DNA of 42,842 bases from assembly GCA_023271875.1 (NCBI GenBank), contig JALPWY010000012.1, forward strand, positions 1 to 42,842, read 5' to 3'. The notes beneath the pieces are model-generated. The model was not told where the DNA came from. It ran no database searches and was given only the letters and a program-made list of their open reading frames with translations. This document shows, in pieces, positions 8,525-17,282 of this stretch. Each line of letters begins with the position of its first letter. Positions within the stretch are counted from its first letter, which is position 1. The stretch is from Nitrospinaceae bacterium (GTDB lineage: Bacteria > Nitrospinota > Nitrospinia > Nitrospinales > VA-1). A program made the position numbers and the translations under genes.

Positions 8525-8706
8525 TAGTTTCCTTTCCATAAAACTATAGGATATTGACACACACTACTTTAAAAAAAATATATTTTATAAAATATTTATA
8601 CAGTATTCTAAAATCAGGAAGCTAAAATACCTAAATTTGAAATACGATGGTTGTTTTACTAATAATTACTTCTTAAACGGTATTATTTATACGGGGCTTA
8701 AGCGGT

Positions 8707-9843
8707 ATGGTTAGATTTGCTATTATATTCGTTCTTTCTCTGGCACTGACAATAAGCTTGAATATAACAGATTTTCGGGTTGCCAACGCCGCAGAACCAT
8801 CGGTGTTTAGTCAGGCGTTGCCTGGCTATGTCTATCGGTTTCCAGAAGATTTTTACTCTCATGATGGCTTTAGAATCGAATGGTGGTACTACACCGGAAA
8901 CCTAGAAGAGGTGGCAACGTCTCGTTCATTTGGTTATCAGCTTACATTCTTTCGTGTGGCTCTTGACACAATGGCTGATAATCCAAACCCCTCTAAATGG
9001 AAGGTGGGGCATATTTACTTCGCACATATGGCACTAACTGATATAGCAGGTGAAAAGTTTTATTACTTTGAGAGAATCAATCGGAAGGGGATTGGCAATG
9101 CTGGTGCAGACTCTCAACGACTGATGGTTTGGAATGAAGATTGGTCTCTTGAAGGCAAGGATAATGAACATTTGCTTGAAGCTGTTGAGTCAGGAACGGG
9201 GATTAAATTGCAACTAGCCCCTGAGAAGAAATTGGTGATTCATGGGCAAGATGGAATTAGCAGCAAAGGAAGCGAAGCAGGAAATGCCTCGCACTATTTT
9301 TCGTACACACGTATGAAAACAAGTGGGACGATTTTCGTAGACGGAAAAAGTTATAAGGTTTTTGGAACAAGTTGGATGGACCACGAATACTCGAGTAATC
9401 AGCTTAATAATGAATTGTCTGGCTGGGATTGGTTCTCGTTAAAACTTGATGATCAGACCGAATTAATGCTGTACCAACTTCGAAGAAAATCGGGGGGTAT
9501 CGATTCTTTTTCGAGTGGAACTTTCGTTTTATCTGACGGGGTTTCACGCCATATAAAGCGAAATGAATTTACAGTTGAATCGTCAGCTGAGTGGAGAAGT
9601 AAACAATCAGGTATTACTTACCCAGCTGGTTGGAAAGTGAGCTTGCCAGATTTTGGAATTAAGTTAAGCCTATCACCTGACTTGAATGATCAAGAGCTTT
9701 ATAACCTGCGGTCAATTTCAGCATCTTATTGGGAGGGGAGCGTTTCAGTAGAAGGGACTATTCGCGGGGAACTGATTAAAGGTAAAGGATATGTAGAGTT
9801 AGTAGGTTACGGCAAAGACCTAATGCAGGACTTGCCGGATTAA
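8707..9843 (+). CDS. Exported lipocalin-like AttH/CrtC-type protein
   Basis: The protein has a signal peptide (residues 1-28, ending ANA) followed by a lipocalin-like fold of the AttH/CrtC kind (carotenoid 1,2-hydratase-like, two beta-barrel halves). Recognisable blocks are YRFPEDFYSHDGFRIEWWYYTGNL at the start, the YQLTFFR strand, GTSWMDHEYSSNQ near residue 225 and a C-terminal AGWKVSLPDFGIKLSLSPDL block. CrtC hydrates carotenoids, but most exported members are of unknown role and often sit with ABC-transporter permeases. No carotenoid or ABC gene is nearby, so carotenoid hydratase activity should not be assumed. It stands alone on the plus strand between a minus-strand operon and the sigma-54-linked small gene. 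Confidence 0.8.
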   Translation: MVRFAIIFVLSLALTISLNITDFRVANAAEPSVFSQALPGYVYRFPEDFYSHDGFRIEWWYYTGNLEEVATSRSFGYQLTFFRVALDTMADNPNPSKWKVGHIYFAHMALTDIAGEKFYYFERINRKGIGNAGADSQRLMVWNEDWSLEGKDNEHLLEAVESGTGIKLQLAPEKKLVIHGQDGISSKGSEAGNASHYFSYTRMKTSGTIFVDGKSYKVFGTSWMDHEYSSNQLNNELSGWDWFSLKLDDQTELMLYQLRRKSGGIDSFSSGTFVLSDGVSRHIKRNEFTVESSAEWRSKQSGITYPAGWKVSLPDFGIKLSLSPDLNDQELYNLRSISASYWEGSVSVEGTIRGELIKGKGYVELVGYGKDLMQDLPD

Positions 9844-9945
9844 ATAACTAGGCAAAAACTTCCTCGTTGGGAAAACCAAGCTCGTAACGAATAAGATAAA
9901 AACTCGGAAAGTCTTTAAAATAAAGGGTTTTGAGAGGCTTAAAAT

Positions 9946-9961
9946 TGGCATAGGATTTGCT
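9946..9961 (+). promoter_or_regulatory. Sigma-54 (-24/-12) promoter
   Basis: The bases TGGCATAGGATTTGCT match the consensus TGGCAYR-N4-TTGCW at every defined position, with exactly ten bases between the GG and GC dinucleotides. Expected transcription start is about 9972, giving a leader of about 38 bases before the ATG of the 87-residue gene at 10010. No bacterial enhancer-binding protein is encoded nearby, so the activator is elsewhere. Confidence 0.75.
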
Positions 9962-10009
9962 TTATTTATGGATTTATAAAGAATAAATTCAATCGAACCG
10001 GAGAAAGTC

Positions 10010-10273
10010 ATGGTAAATCCCGTTAGTAATACTAGTAAACCTCTTATCACAGCACCTGACTCGCAAAGACAAAAGAATTCATCGCAAGAATATAATGAAT
10101 ATGCTTCTATCAATGTTGAATTCTCTGAGCAAGCAAAGAAAGTTAAAATATTTGAAGAAGGTAGTAACTTAACTAACGTATTAAAAAGTGAGTTTGATCA
10201 GGTTTTTGGACTTGATGAAAGTAAGAAAGAGTTGTTTCTTGAAAGGTTAGATCGCATTTTAGCTGATAATTGA
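10010..10273 (+). CDS. Small protein of unknown function behind a sigma-54 promoter
   Basis: I do not recognise this 87-residue protein. The N-terminal 40 residues are low in complexity and rich in Ser, Asn, Gln and Pro, likely disordered. The remainder is predicted helical and acidic, starting INVEFSEQAKKV and ending in a Lys/Glu/Leu-rich helix (LFLERLDRILADN). A disordered half followed by a short 'V-x-[FL]-S-x-x-A' segment and helices is also how the anti-sigma factor FlgM looks, but the similarity is only in pattern. A GGAGAAAG ribosome site lies at the right distance from the ATG. With the sigma-54 promoter upstream this looks like a real, regulated gene. Confidence 0.65.
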   Translation: MVNPVSNTSKPLITAPDSQRQKNSSQEYNEYASINVEFSEQAKKVKIFEEGSNLTNVLKSEFDQVFGLDESKKELFLERLDRILADN

Positions 10274-10304
10274 CTTTGGAATTAGAGTTAGTCATTTCTG
10301 TTAG

Positions 10305-11069
10305 TCAAATTTGTTTTAATATTATGCTTAGACAAGTGAGTCCTCCATCTGCTTTTTCGAACTCGCTTATATCTAGTTGTACCGTTTTAAATCCTTCCTG
10401 ATGAATTTTTTTTGCTATTTCATTTGATCCTTTTGAAATTAAAACCGTTTTCCCGATAGCTAGACAGTTAGCAGAGCAGCGGTTAGATTTGCTTGCTTCA
10501 ATCCATTTAAATTCATGAAGGGGGCTAGTGTCTACTGAAGATGGGTCAAGTACGAGAATATTTTCCCCTAAATACGAGACCGAAGTTTTTAGGTGCAACC
10601 CATTGAGGACTTTTACGGGAATAATAGGTTTTTTTGTAAACTTGGCTAGCGCGTTTACAGCTTCCAAATTGGTTCGGCTAGATATTCCAACAAATATTTT
10701 TTTTTTCGTATTTAGTACGTCACCTCCATCTAAAGTAACATGAGGAGGAAGCGTTTTTTTGGTTCTATATTTTTTAATTTCTTTATGAATACTTGCGCCT
10801 TCGCCACGTCTTGATTTTTCTTTATTGGGGCAAGCCAGAGCTACATGGTCGAAAACAACGGTTGTATCTTCTACAAACGGTGCATCAGGATATTCATAAA
10901 CAGCTGGGAGTGAGACAATAGCTACTCCGGTTTTCTTTAAAGCAGCGATGTAGCGTTCGTGTTGTAAACAGGCACGTTTGACGTTGATAGGTTGGTTTTT
11001 CGGGTTTGCAGAAATAGCCTGATTAAAAGAAGGTCCTGGTCTTCGAACAAAAGCGATGGTCTTGGGCAT
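10305..11069 (-). CDS. Dimethylarginine dimethylaminohydrolase (DDAH)-family protein
   Basis: This 254-residue protein belongs to the guanidine-modifying (pentein) superfamily, DDAH branch, which hydrolyses methylated arginines to citrulline plus methylamines. Visible family features are the repeated pentein strands, PFVEDTTVVFDHVAL with the substrate-carboxylate-contacting ED, LDGGDVLN, the catalytic His in NGLHLKTSVSYLGE, and the nucleophile Cys246 in GGLTCLS close to the C-terminus. Length matches bacterial DDAH. The gene follows the GGCT-like gene with only nine bases between, so the two are likely co-transcribed. Substrate could be another guanidino compound; the fold and catalytic residues are clear. 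Confidence 0.85.
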   Translation of the reverse strand: MPKTIAFVRRPGPSFNQAISANPKNQPINVKRACLQHERYIAALKKTGVAIVSLPAVYEYPDAPFVEDTTVVFDHVALACPNKEKSRRGEGASIHKEIKKYRTKKTLPPHVTLDGGDVLNTKKKIFVGISSRTNLEAVNALAKFTKKPIIPVKVLNGLHLKTSVSYLGENILVLDPSSVDTSPLHEFKWIEASKSNRCSANCLAIGKTVLISKGSNEIAKKIHQEGFKTVQLDISEFEKADGGLTCLSIILKQI

Positions 11070-11078
11070 TGATCGAGG

Positions 11079-11552
11079 TTAGTCACAGGTTCGAGTATTC
11101 ATTAGACGTGCAAAATAGAGCATGGTCATCTCTTTTCTTGATTTTTTGAAAAGTTTCATTAGAGCTTTACTAGGTTTAAGTTTATCTCCGATTCTATCTG
11201 GTTGCGCGAAGTAGACGATTCCCCTGACAGTATGGAAATCGTGGGCGTTAAGATCCATTACTTTCCTATTACATTCTTTGGGATAACCATGAAATTCATC
11301 TAATTTAGGAAGAAAGGTATCGTACATATCATAAAGCATGCCTTCCATCATCCCGGCGTTGTTTGGGGTAGGTTCAATGTTAGGTAGTCCTTGACCTTCA
11401 ATGCCTTCACCTTCAAGGGGTAATCTATTAAAAACTATCCTCTGAGCTGATAGCGTGACAGTAACCTTATCGATGTACTCAAATCCCTTTTCTTTGAAAT
11501 AGTCTTCATTTATGAGTTCATTGTATGCAAAAACACTTATTTTTTCTGACAT
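11079..11552 (-). CDS. Gamma-glutamylcyclotransferase-like (GGCT/AIG2) protein
   Basis: This 157-residue protein looks like a member of the GGCT/AIG2 fold: an N-terminal FAYNELI (family form YGSNL), a central AGMMEGMLYDMYDTFLPKLDEFHGYP with the likely catalytic acid in DEFHGY, and a YFAQPD strand near residue 120. Such enzymes release 5-oxoproline from gamma-glutamyl compounds. The first motif is degenerate (N-E instead of S-N), so activity is uncertain. A TGAGGA ribosome site precedes the ATG. It heads a two-gene unit with the DDAH-family gene, suggesting a shared amino-acid-derivative pathway, which is inference. Confidence 0.65.
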   Translation of the reverse strand: MSEKISVFAYNELINEDYFKEKGFEYIDKVTVTLSAQRIVFNRLPLEGEGIEGQGLPNIEPTPNNAGMMEGMLYDMYDTFLPKLDEFHGYPKECNRKVMDLNAHDFHTVRGIVYFAQPDRIGDKLKPSKALMKLFKKSRKEMTMLYFARLMNTRTCD

Positions 11553-11600
11553 GCGTGGTCCTCAGGATAGACTGATTAAGTATGATTATAAAGGTTAGGT

Positions 11601-11621
11601 TGTTGAGATACTGTTGAGATA
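11601..11621. repeat. 11-bp tandem repeat upstream of the thioredoxin gene
   Basis: TGTTGAGATA occurs twice with an 11-base period, and the second copy runs into a TATAAT at 11620-11625. No good -35 element is seen at the right spacing. The 258-base gap here separates divergent genes (GGCT minus, thioredoxin plus), so the repeat may be part of a shared regulatory region. Confidence 0.35.
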
Positions 11622-11810
11622 TAATGAAAACCGTTGCTGGCTAATAGCTCACTATGATAATATAACTTCATCAAATACACCGCTTTAATTCTAAAGAAAT
11701 ATGGTAAATAGATTTAAAACAGTTTCTTTGTTTCCACAGACCACCTGAAGGTTCAAGGTTTAAATAATCCTATATATTATAAAACTCATACTTTGAAAGA
11801 GGAGTTTGGT

Positions 11811-12143
11811 ATGTCGTCAAATAAAGTTGTTATTGTAACCGATTCAGAGTTCGATTCTACTGTTCTTCAGTCTGAAAGACCCGTCGTCCTTGATTTTTGG
11901 GCAGAATGGTGTCAACCCTGCAAGATGCTTGCTCCGACCATAGAGGAAATCGCGGGAGAATATGAAGATAAAGTCAAAATTGGTAAATTGAATGTGGATG
12001 ATAATCCCAATACAGCCACTAAATATGGAATTCGCGGAATTCCTACCCTATTGTTTTTTAAGGGTGGTAAAGTGGTTCAGCAGGTGACGGGAGTTAAATC
12101 TAAAGCTGAAATAAAAAAAATAATTGACGAAGATCTCGCCTGA
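11811..12143 (+). CDS. trxA: Thioredoxin, WCQPC active site
   Basis: This 110-residue cytoplasmic thioredoxin has the normal size and fold: VVLDFWAEWC, then CK, LNVDDNPNTATKYGIRGIPTLLFFKGG with the conserved cis-proline in GIPT, and a C-terminal helix. The active site is WCQPC (Cys34, Cys37), whereas WCGPC is the near-universal thioredoxin form; the second residue tunes redox potential and partner choice. The start at 11811 is chosen over the track's 11793 because an AAAGAGGAG ribosome site sits six bases ahead of this ATG. It is a single gene, convergent with bioB. Confidence 0.92.
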   Translation: MSSNKVVIVTDSEFDSTVLQSERPVVLDFWAEWCQPCKMLAPTIEEIAGEYEDKVKIGKLNVDDNPNTATKYGIRGIPTLLFFKGGKVVQQVTGVKSKAEIKKIIDEDLA

Positions 12144-12207
12144 ATCCTAAGCTTTAGCTTTATGCTGGAGCGAGGTTTAATTTTTAAATTTAAAGGTAAA
12201 ATTGGGA

Positions 12208-13200
12208 TTAGATAGATTGATATATAGGATTCAAGCCGAGGCGTTCAATCATATCGATATCTCTTTTTGGATCTTGCCCTTTGGTCGTAAGGTAGTTGCC
12301 TCCGAGAATACCATTGGCCCCAGCAGCGAAAATCTGTTCCTGATGATTAGTGAATACTTCTTCACGGCCACCGCAGACAAATAAATCGATGGTTGGTAGG
12401 ACTAGTCTGAGCATAGCTATAGTCCGAAGGGCTTCATAACGTTCCATTAGACCCATGTTTTCGAGCGCTGTTCCCTCTAAGGGTTTGAGGAAGTTAACAG
12501 GGAATGACTGCGTTTCGAGATCTTGAATATCTATAGCAAGCTCTACCCGTTGAGCAAAAGTCTCCCCCATTCCAAAAATTCCTCCAACACAAACCTGAAG
12601 TCCGGCTTCTTTAGCATTCTTTACCGCTTGCACTTCATCTTCATAATTATGGGTAGTGACAATTTTCTCAAAATGGCTCGCGGCGGTTTCCAGATTATGA
12701 TGGCACCTATCCAGACCAGCTGCCTTTAGTTCCCTCAAATCGTCCAGATTCATCAAGCCAAGCGAGCAGCAAGTTTCCAAATTTGTTTCTTCTTTGATTC
12801 GCTTGATAGCTTCGATGACTTGATCCAACTCCTCACGGCGATTTAATGCGGTCCCTGAAGTGACGATGGAGAATTCGTTAGATCCGAATGCTTCAGCTTC
12901 TTTTGCAGCTTCTACAATTTTTTCCACATCCAACAATCCATATTCGGGACTATCCGTCTTGAATTGGCTGGATTGGGCACAAAAACCGCAGTCTTCTTCA
13001 CATTTGCCTGCTTTGGCGTTGACGATAGAACAAATTTTAACATCATCTCCTTTAAACCGATCACGTAGACGGTTAGTTCCCTCGAACAAATAATCTAGTT
13101 CCTCACGGGAAAAAAACTCCAGTTCAAGCGCTTGACGACGGGTAATTCCCTTCCCATCAAGGGCAGAATCAATCATTTGTTTGATTTGATCTTTTCGCAT
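12208..13200 (-). CDS. bioB: Biotin synthase
   Basis: BioB is a radical SAM enzyme that inserts sulfur into dethiobiotin in the last step of biotin synthesis. The 330-residue protein has the expected length and carries the [4Fe-4S]-binding CxxxCxxC as KCEEDCGFC (Cys67, Cys71, Cys74). It also has the family NLETCCSLG, HHNLETA, GGIFGMGET and FLKPLEGT blocks, plus CGGREE, the C-terminal segment near the [2Fe-2S] sulfur donor. It lies 49 bases after the DUF255 gene and is probably the last gene of an aroA-DUF255-bioB transcript. No other bio gene is present in the window. Confidence 0.96.
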   Translation of the reverse strand: MRKDQIKQMIDSALDGKGITRRQALELEFFSREELDYLFEGTNRLRDRFKGDDVKICSIVNAKAGKCEEDCGFCAQSSQFKTDSPEYGLLDVEKIVEAAKEAEAFGSNEFSIVTSGTALNRREELDQVIEAIKRIKEETNLETCCSLGLMNLDDLRELKAAGLDRCHHNLETAASHFEKIVTTHNYEDEVQAVKNAKEAGLQVCVGGIFGMGETFAQRVELAIDIQDLETQSFPVNFLKPLEGTALENMGLMERYEALRTIAMLRLVLPTIDLFVCGGREEVFTNHQEQIFAAGANGILGGNYLTTKGQDPKRDIDMIERLGLNPIYQSI

Positions 13201-13249
13201 TGTAGAAATTGTATTAATTAAGGTGCGAGAAATCGTACCATAGTTTGTA

Positions 13250-15334
13250 TTAGTTTTCTTTGTATTTAAGAAGGTTGACTAAATCTTCTGGTGAATTGAC
13301 AGGCGCTAGACATGTTCCTAACCGGCAAACATAAGCAGTTGCTTTGCCTCCTATTATTTTTTTCCCCGCCAGTAATGGTACGTCAGAAATCTTTTTAGCC
13401 ACTTCGTCCTCATACGAAAATGCGAAAACGGCATTAGGAAAAAATTGGGAACGAATGGTCTTTAGCATTTCTTTAGTAGATGGGTCATTTCGCTTTCCGA
13501 TGATAGCTACTTCTTTGAGACCCCCTAGATATAGATGCAACGCTTGCATCATGAATGAGGAATTCATCCCGTATTCTGTGAGATCTTCGTGGAAAGCTAG
13601 AAAAATTTTTTCCGCGCATTTAATTAAACCTGAGTTTGCAAGATAGGCTCCTAGTTTTAGGAATGCCAATGAGGCATTACTGTTACCCGATGGTTCGACC
13701 CCATCGTACCCAGAAATTTGCCTGACGATCAGCTTTTCTGCATCAACTGCAGTTTCATAATAAGCACCATCGGAAGCAAACTTTTCTTCCACGGTTTGCA
13801 TTAGGCCCTTTGCTTCCAGTATATACTTTGTGTCGTAGGTTGCCTCATAAAGCTCCAGACAGGCGACAGCAATTGATGAATAATCAAAAAGGTATCCATC
13901 GTAGCGAGCTTCCCCTTCCCTAAAACGTCTTAAGAGTTTCCCTTCGGGTGTTTTCAAGGTGGATAGAATAAACTTCATCGCCTTTTCCGCTTTAGCTATT
14001 CGATTCGTGTCTTCCAACACACGACCTGTTTTGGCCATAGCAGAGATCATTAGCCCGTTCCATGATGTGAGCACCTTGTCATCTAATAAAGGGCGAATAC
14101 GTTTGTTTCGCTCTTGCAGAAGTTTTTTTCGGGCGGTATTTAGTTCAGTAATAACAGTATCTTCAGTTAGCCCTAACTTTTTTGCTAGATCTTGATAGTT
14201 TTTAGTTTGATTAAGAATGTTTTTATGTTCAAAATTCCCCTCTTTGGTGATGTTGAAAAATGGGATAACAATAGACGATGTCTGTCGGCCTAATATTGAC
14301 TCTATTTCCTCTTTTGACCAGACGTAGAACTTCCCTTCAAATCCTTCGCTGTCAGCATCTTCAGCGCTAAAAAAAGCACCTTCTCCCGACGTCATATCGC
14401 GATCAACATAATGAAGAACATCGTTGGCATAATTCGCAAACTCTTGGTGTCCCGTGACTTGAAATGTTTCGATAAGTGCTGTGATAAATAATGAATTGTC
14501 GTAAAGCATCTTTTCAAAATGTGGTACGAGCCAACGGTAGTCAGTACTATAGCGGGAAAGCCCTCCTCCTATTTGATCGTAGATACCACCCCATTTCATA
14601 GCTCGCAGAGTACTTTTGGTCATTTCCAGACTCGAAGTTATTTCTGTGCGGTGGTAGTGACGTAATAACATTGACAAACCCATTGAAGGTGGAAACTTAT
14701 TTTGTGGCTGAAACCGAAATCCGTGGTTAAGGCTGTCGTAATGACTCTCATAAACTTTGGCTGCTTTGTTTTCACCATCAAAATCAAGCGTTTCGGTTGT
14801 GTCAGTAGTGGTTTTGCGTTCCGAGCTTTCTCGGATTGCCGTTGCGAGAGCCTCGCTTTGTTTTTTTATTTTTTCTGGTTCGTTAAGCCAGGTTTTGGTT
14901 AAAAATATCAATACATCAGTGAAAGATGGGAGGTTGAATCGCTTTTCAGGAGGGAAGTAGGTACCAGAGTAAAAAGGGATTCCTTCTGGAGTTATGAATA
15001 CATTGAGCGGCCAGCCACCTTGTTGCCCCATTGCCTGAATCGCTTTCATGTAGATGCTATCAATATCAGGTCTTTCCTCTCGGTCAATCTTGATGCTGAC
15101 AAAATGATCGTTGAGAAGTTTTGCTAAATCGGGGTCTTCAAACGATTCCCGTTCCATAACATGACACCAGTGACAAGTTGCATAACCGATACTTACGAGA
15201 AGAGGAAGATTCTTTTTTTGTGCTATCTTAAAGGGTTCCTCTCCCCACGGGAACCAATTAACCGGATTATGAGCATGCTGAAGGAGATAAGGGCTTTTTT
15301 CGTGAATCAACTGATTGGTGTGGGCTTCGTTCAC
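13250..15334 (-). CDS. DUF255 thioredoxin-domain / YyaL (SPATA20-like) protein
   Basis: This 694-residue protein is a YyaL/SPATA20 homologue: an N-terminal thioredoxin-like DUF255 domain followed by an (alpha/alpha)6 barrel similar to N-acylglucosamine epimerases. The start [23 protein letters not shown] is the family signature, and the thioredoxin domain has the motif TCHWCHVM near residue 55 plus [20 protein letters not shown] marks the barrel. Cellular role is unknown in all kingdoms. The start codon is GTG, overlapping the aroA stop in a GTGA, so the two are translationally coupled. Full length and intact. Confidence 0.93.
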   Translation of the reverse strand: MNEAHTNQLIHEKSPYLLQHAHNPVNWFPWGEEPFKIAQKKNLPLLVSIGYATCHWCHVMERESFEDPDLAKLLNDHFVSIKIDREERPDIDSIYMKAIQAMGQQGGWPLNVFITPEGIPFYSGTYFPPEKRFNLPSFTDVLIFLTKTWLNEPEKIKKQSEALATAIRESSERKTTTDTTETLDFDGENKAAKVYESHYDSLNHGFRFQPQNKFPPSMGLSMLLRHYHRTEITSSLEMTKSTLRAMKWGGIYDQIGGGLSRYSTDYRWLVPHFEKMLYDNSLFITALIETFQVTGHQEFANYANDVLHYVDRDMTSGEGAFFSAEDADSEGFEGKFYVWSKEEIESILGRQTSSIVIPFFNITKEGNFEHKNILNQTKNYQDLAKKLGLTEDTVITELNTARKKLLQERNKRIRPLLDDKVLTSWNGLMISAMAKTGRVLEDTNRIAKAEKAMKFILSTLKTPEGKLLRRFREGEARYDGYLFDYSSIAVACLELYEATYDTKYILEAKGLMQTVEEKFASDGAYYETAVDAEKLIVRQISGYDGVEPSGNSNASLAFLKLGAYLANSGLIKCAEKIFLAFHEDLTEYGMNSSFMMQALHLYLGGLKEVAIIGKRNDPSTKEMLKTIRSQFFPNAVFAFSYEDEVAKKISDVPLLAGKKIIGGKATAYVCRLGTCLAPVNSPEDLVNLLKYKEN

Positions 15335-16602
15335 AATATTTCTTCGAGTTGTTTGAAAAAATCAGGAAAAGATTTCTCGACGCAGCTTGGGTTTTTAATG
15401 CGGATCCCCGGCACCTTGAGACCCGCTAAAGCGAAACTCATAGCCATTCGATGGTCATCATAAGTTTCAATATCAGTTGGGATGTAGGCTCCAGGACGAA
15501 TCTTTAAAAAATCTTCGCCTGATTCGACGTGGGCTCCTAACCGACAAAGCTCCTGTTCAAGCGCCCCTATTCGATCCGTTTCCTTAATTCTTAAATTACC
15601 TATGCCAGAGATACATGTTTCTCCTTCAGCAAATAGAGTTGTTACAGCAAGGGTTTGAACGACATCGGGCATGCTATTCATATTGATGTCAATCCCTCGC
15701 AAAGGATTTCCTTTTATGAAAATTTTTTCAGAGGACCGTTCAATCGTACAACCCATCTTCTCCAGAACATTGAGAAAACCGGCGTCTCCTTGAACGCTTT
15801 TAGAATTAAGGCCAATTAAAGTTACTTCACCTTGAGTGATTGCTGCTGCGGCAAGAAAGTAGGATGCGCTTGACCAGTCTGCTTCTATCGTGTAGTCCAT
15901 TGCATGATAGGTTTGATCTGCTGGGATATAGAACCGAGAGTGATCTGTACACTCAACTTCTACTCCAAAGGTTTTCATGATGTCGAGAGTTAGATCGGCA
16001 TAGGGTTTGGAAGTAAGTTCACCAACGATATTGATGGTGGTTTCATTTTTAAAATAAGGTGCAGAAAGCAGAATAGACGTCAGGTATTGGCTGCTATTGT
16101 TTCCGGCAAGACTAACTTCCCCTCCTTGAATGCCACCTCCCGGAATTTCCAAAGGAGGGCAACCATTATTTTTTACCGAGCGAACGTTGACACCTATTTG
16201 ATTGAGTGCTTTTAACAAGTCTGAAATGGGTCGTTCCAGCATGCGTTTTTCCCCTGTCAGCTGAGTTGTTCCTGGAGAAAGAGCTGCGAATGTTGTTAAA
16301 AAACGCATAGTAGTCCCAGCGAGGCCAATAGAAATCTCGTTACGTGGACATTGTATGTGCCCACCAGTTCCTGAAACCATGAAGGCGCAACCTTCTTGCT
16401 TGACAGAAATACCAAATTGCTCCAGAGCCAGACGCATATATTTTGTGTCGTCGCTAAACAGAGGATTGCGTAAAGTCGAAACACCTTTGGCAAGGGCCGC
16501 TATCAAAAGTGCTCGATTGGTGTAACTTTTTGAGGCAGGACATTCTACTGTCGCAATAATTTTTTCTGCAGGAGTAATTTCTTTCAAAAAAACAGTCTCC
16601 AT
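15331..16602 (-). CDS. aroA: 3-phosphoshikimate 1-carboxyvinyltransferase (EPSP synthase)
   Basis: AroA condenses shikimate-3-phosphate with phosphoenolpyruvate in the aromatic amino acid pathway. Family motifs are [13 protein letters not shown] (S3P-binding), AGTTMRFL, a [12 protein letters not shown] block, the phosphate-binding [12 protein letters not shown] and [11 protein letters not shown] near the C-terminus. The track begins at a TTG at 16644, but the ATG at 16602 removes 14 non-conserved residues and leaves a normal 423-residue enzyme; neither start has a strong ribosome site. It heads a likely operon aroA, DUF255, bioB. The NRALL/AGTTMR composition is intact, so it should be active. 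Confidence 0.95.
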   Translation of the reverse strand: METVFLKEITPAEKIIATVECPASKSYTNRALLIAALAKGVSTLRNPLFSDDTKYMRLALEQFGISVKQEGCAFMVSGTGGHIQCPRNEISIGLAGTTMRFLTTFAALSPGTTQLTGEKRMLERPISDLLKALNQIGVNVRSVKNNGCPPLEIPGGGIQGGEVSLAGNNSSQYLTSILLSAPYFKNETTINIVGELTSKPYADLTLDIMKTFGVEVECTDHSRFYIPADQTYHAMDYTIEADWSSASYFLAAAAITQGEVTLIGLNSKSVQGDAGFLNVLEKMGCTIERSSEKIFIKGNPLRGIDINMNSMPDVVQTLAVTTLFAEGETCISGIGNLRIKETDRIGALEQELCRLGAHVESGEDFLKIRPGAYIPTDIETYDDHRMAMSFALAGLKVPGIRIKNPSCVEKSFPDFFKQLEEIL

Positions 16603-16685
16603 GTAGTTTAAAGTATGAACTATAGCACAACCATGAAACTCCAAAGACGCTTTGAAAGCGGAAGGTTTAGGAGTATAGGACTGGC

Positions 16686-16714
16686 TTGTTTCGACAGGTG
16701 GGTTTTGCTATCAT
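16686..16714 (+). promoter_or_regulatory. Candidate sigma-70 promoter
   Basis: TTGTTT (-35) and TATCAT (-10) are separated by 17 bases in the divergent gap between aroA and the 112-residue membrane protein gene. The expected start at about 16721 gives a leader of roughly 40 bases to the ATG at 16763. Confidence 0.5.
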
Positions 16715-16762
16715 CGCAAAGATTTACAATGCAGATGAGTATTGCTAAAGCTCTTTATATTC

Positions 16763-17101
16763 ATGGTTAATCCAACTTTTGTTATGGGTGATGACGCATT
16801 TAAAAATCAAAAAAACACACTTTGGAGACGCCTCCATCTATGGTGGCATGGCAAAGAAGAGGCGGAACAAAAACGTCTCAAATCTTTTATTCCGCTTACT
16901 CTTTATACAATTGCAGTTGTTTATGGAGTAATCTATCTTTCCATTCTCAATACGGTTAACCGAGGTAAGGGAATGGATGCGATCAAAACCTGGTACGGTG
17001 GTGATCGATCGGAGATAGTTAAAGCGCTTAAGGAAGAGAAAGAATATTTAGGAAACAGTTTTAAGACAATGATTAGAAAAAGAGTTTCTGGAGGGCGTTA
17101 A
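16763..17101 (+). CDS. Small single-pass membrane protein, unknown function
   Basis: I do not recognise this protein of about 112 residues. It has a charged N-terminal half, WRRLHLWWHGKEEAEQKRL, one transmembrane helix (FIPLTLYTIAVVYGVIYLSI), then a basic cytoplasmic or periplasmic tail. The track starts at a TTG at 16742; I prefer the ATG at 16763, though a further ATG at 16784 is also possible and none has a strong ribosome site. A plausible sigma-70 promoter lies upstream. It is the first of a same-strand run with a DUF4149-like membrane protein, a SUMF1 protein and the ThyX-like gene. Confidence 0.6.
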   Translation: MVNPTFVMGDDAFKNQKNTLWRRLHLWWHGKEEAEQKRLKSFIPLTLYTIAVVYGVIYLSILNTVNRGKGMDAIKTWYGGDRSEIVKALKEEKEYLGNSFKTMIRKRVSGGR

Positions 17102-17199
17102 TCTAAGCTTAAAAAGGATGTGAGTAAAAGATTGAATAAAAATGGAATTGCCGATTTTTTGATAGGTTTTGGGTGTGCATACTGCAAATTCGTGTAATC

Positions 17200-17220
17200 G
17201 TTTTTGTGAAATACAAAAAC
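17200..17220. repeat. 8-bp perfect inverted repeat with 5-base loop
   Basis: GTTTTTGT and ACAAAAAC flank the loop GAAAT, forming a tight stem about 60 bases ahead of the DUF4149-like gene. No T-tract follows, so a terminator is unlikely; an operator or an mRNA stem is possible. Confidence 0.45.
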
Positions 17221-17282
17221 CATAAAGTTCTTAATATTATGTTTTGCAGGTTGAAAAATCTTCCTGCCACGTATGGTGCCAT

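Noticed and set aside
8554-8584. TTGACA followed by TATATT as a plus-strand promoter
   Set aside because: Spacing is 19 bases and the nearest plus-strand start is over 120 bases away; AT-richness makes a chance match likely.
8707-9843. Carotenoid 1,2-hydratase (crtC)
   Set aside because: Fold and motifs fit the wider AttH/CrtC-type group, but no carotenoid gene is nearby and the protein is exported; only the fold can be claimed.
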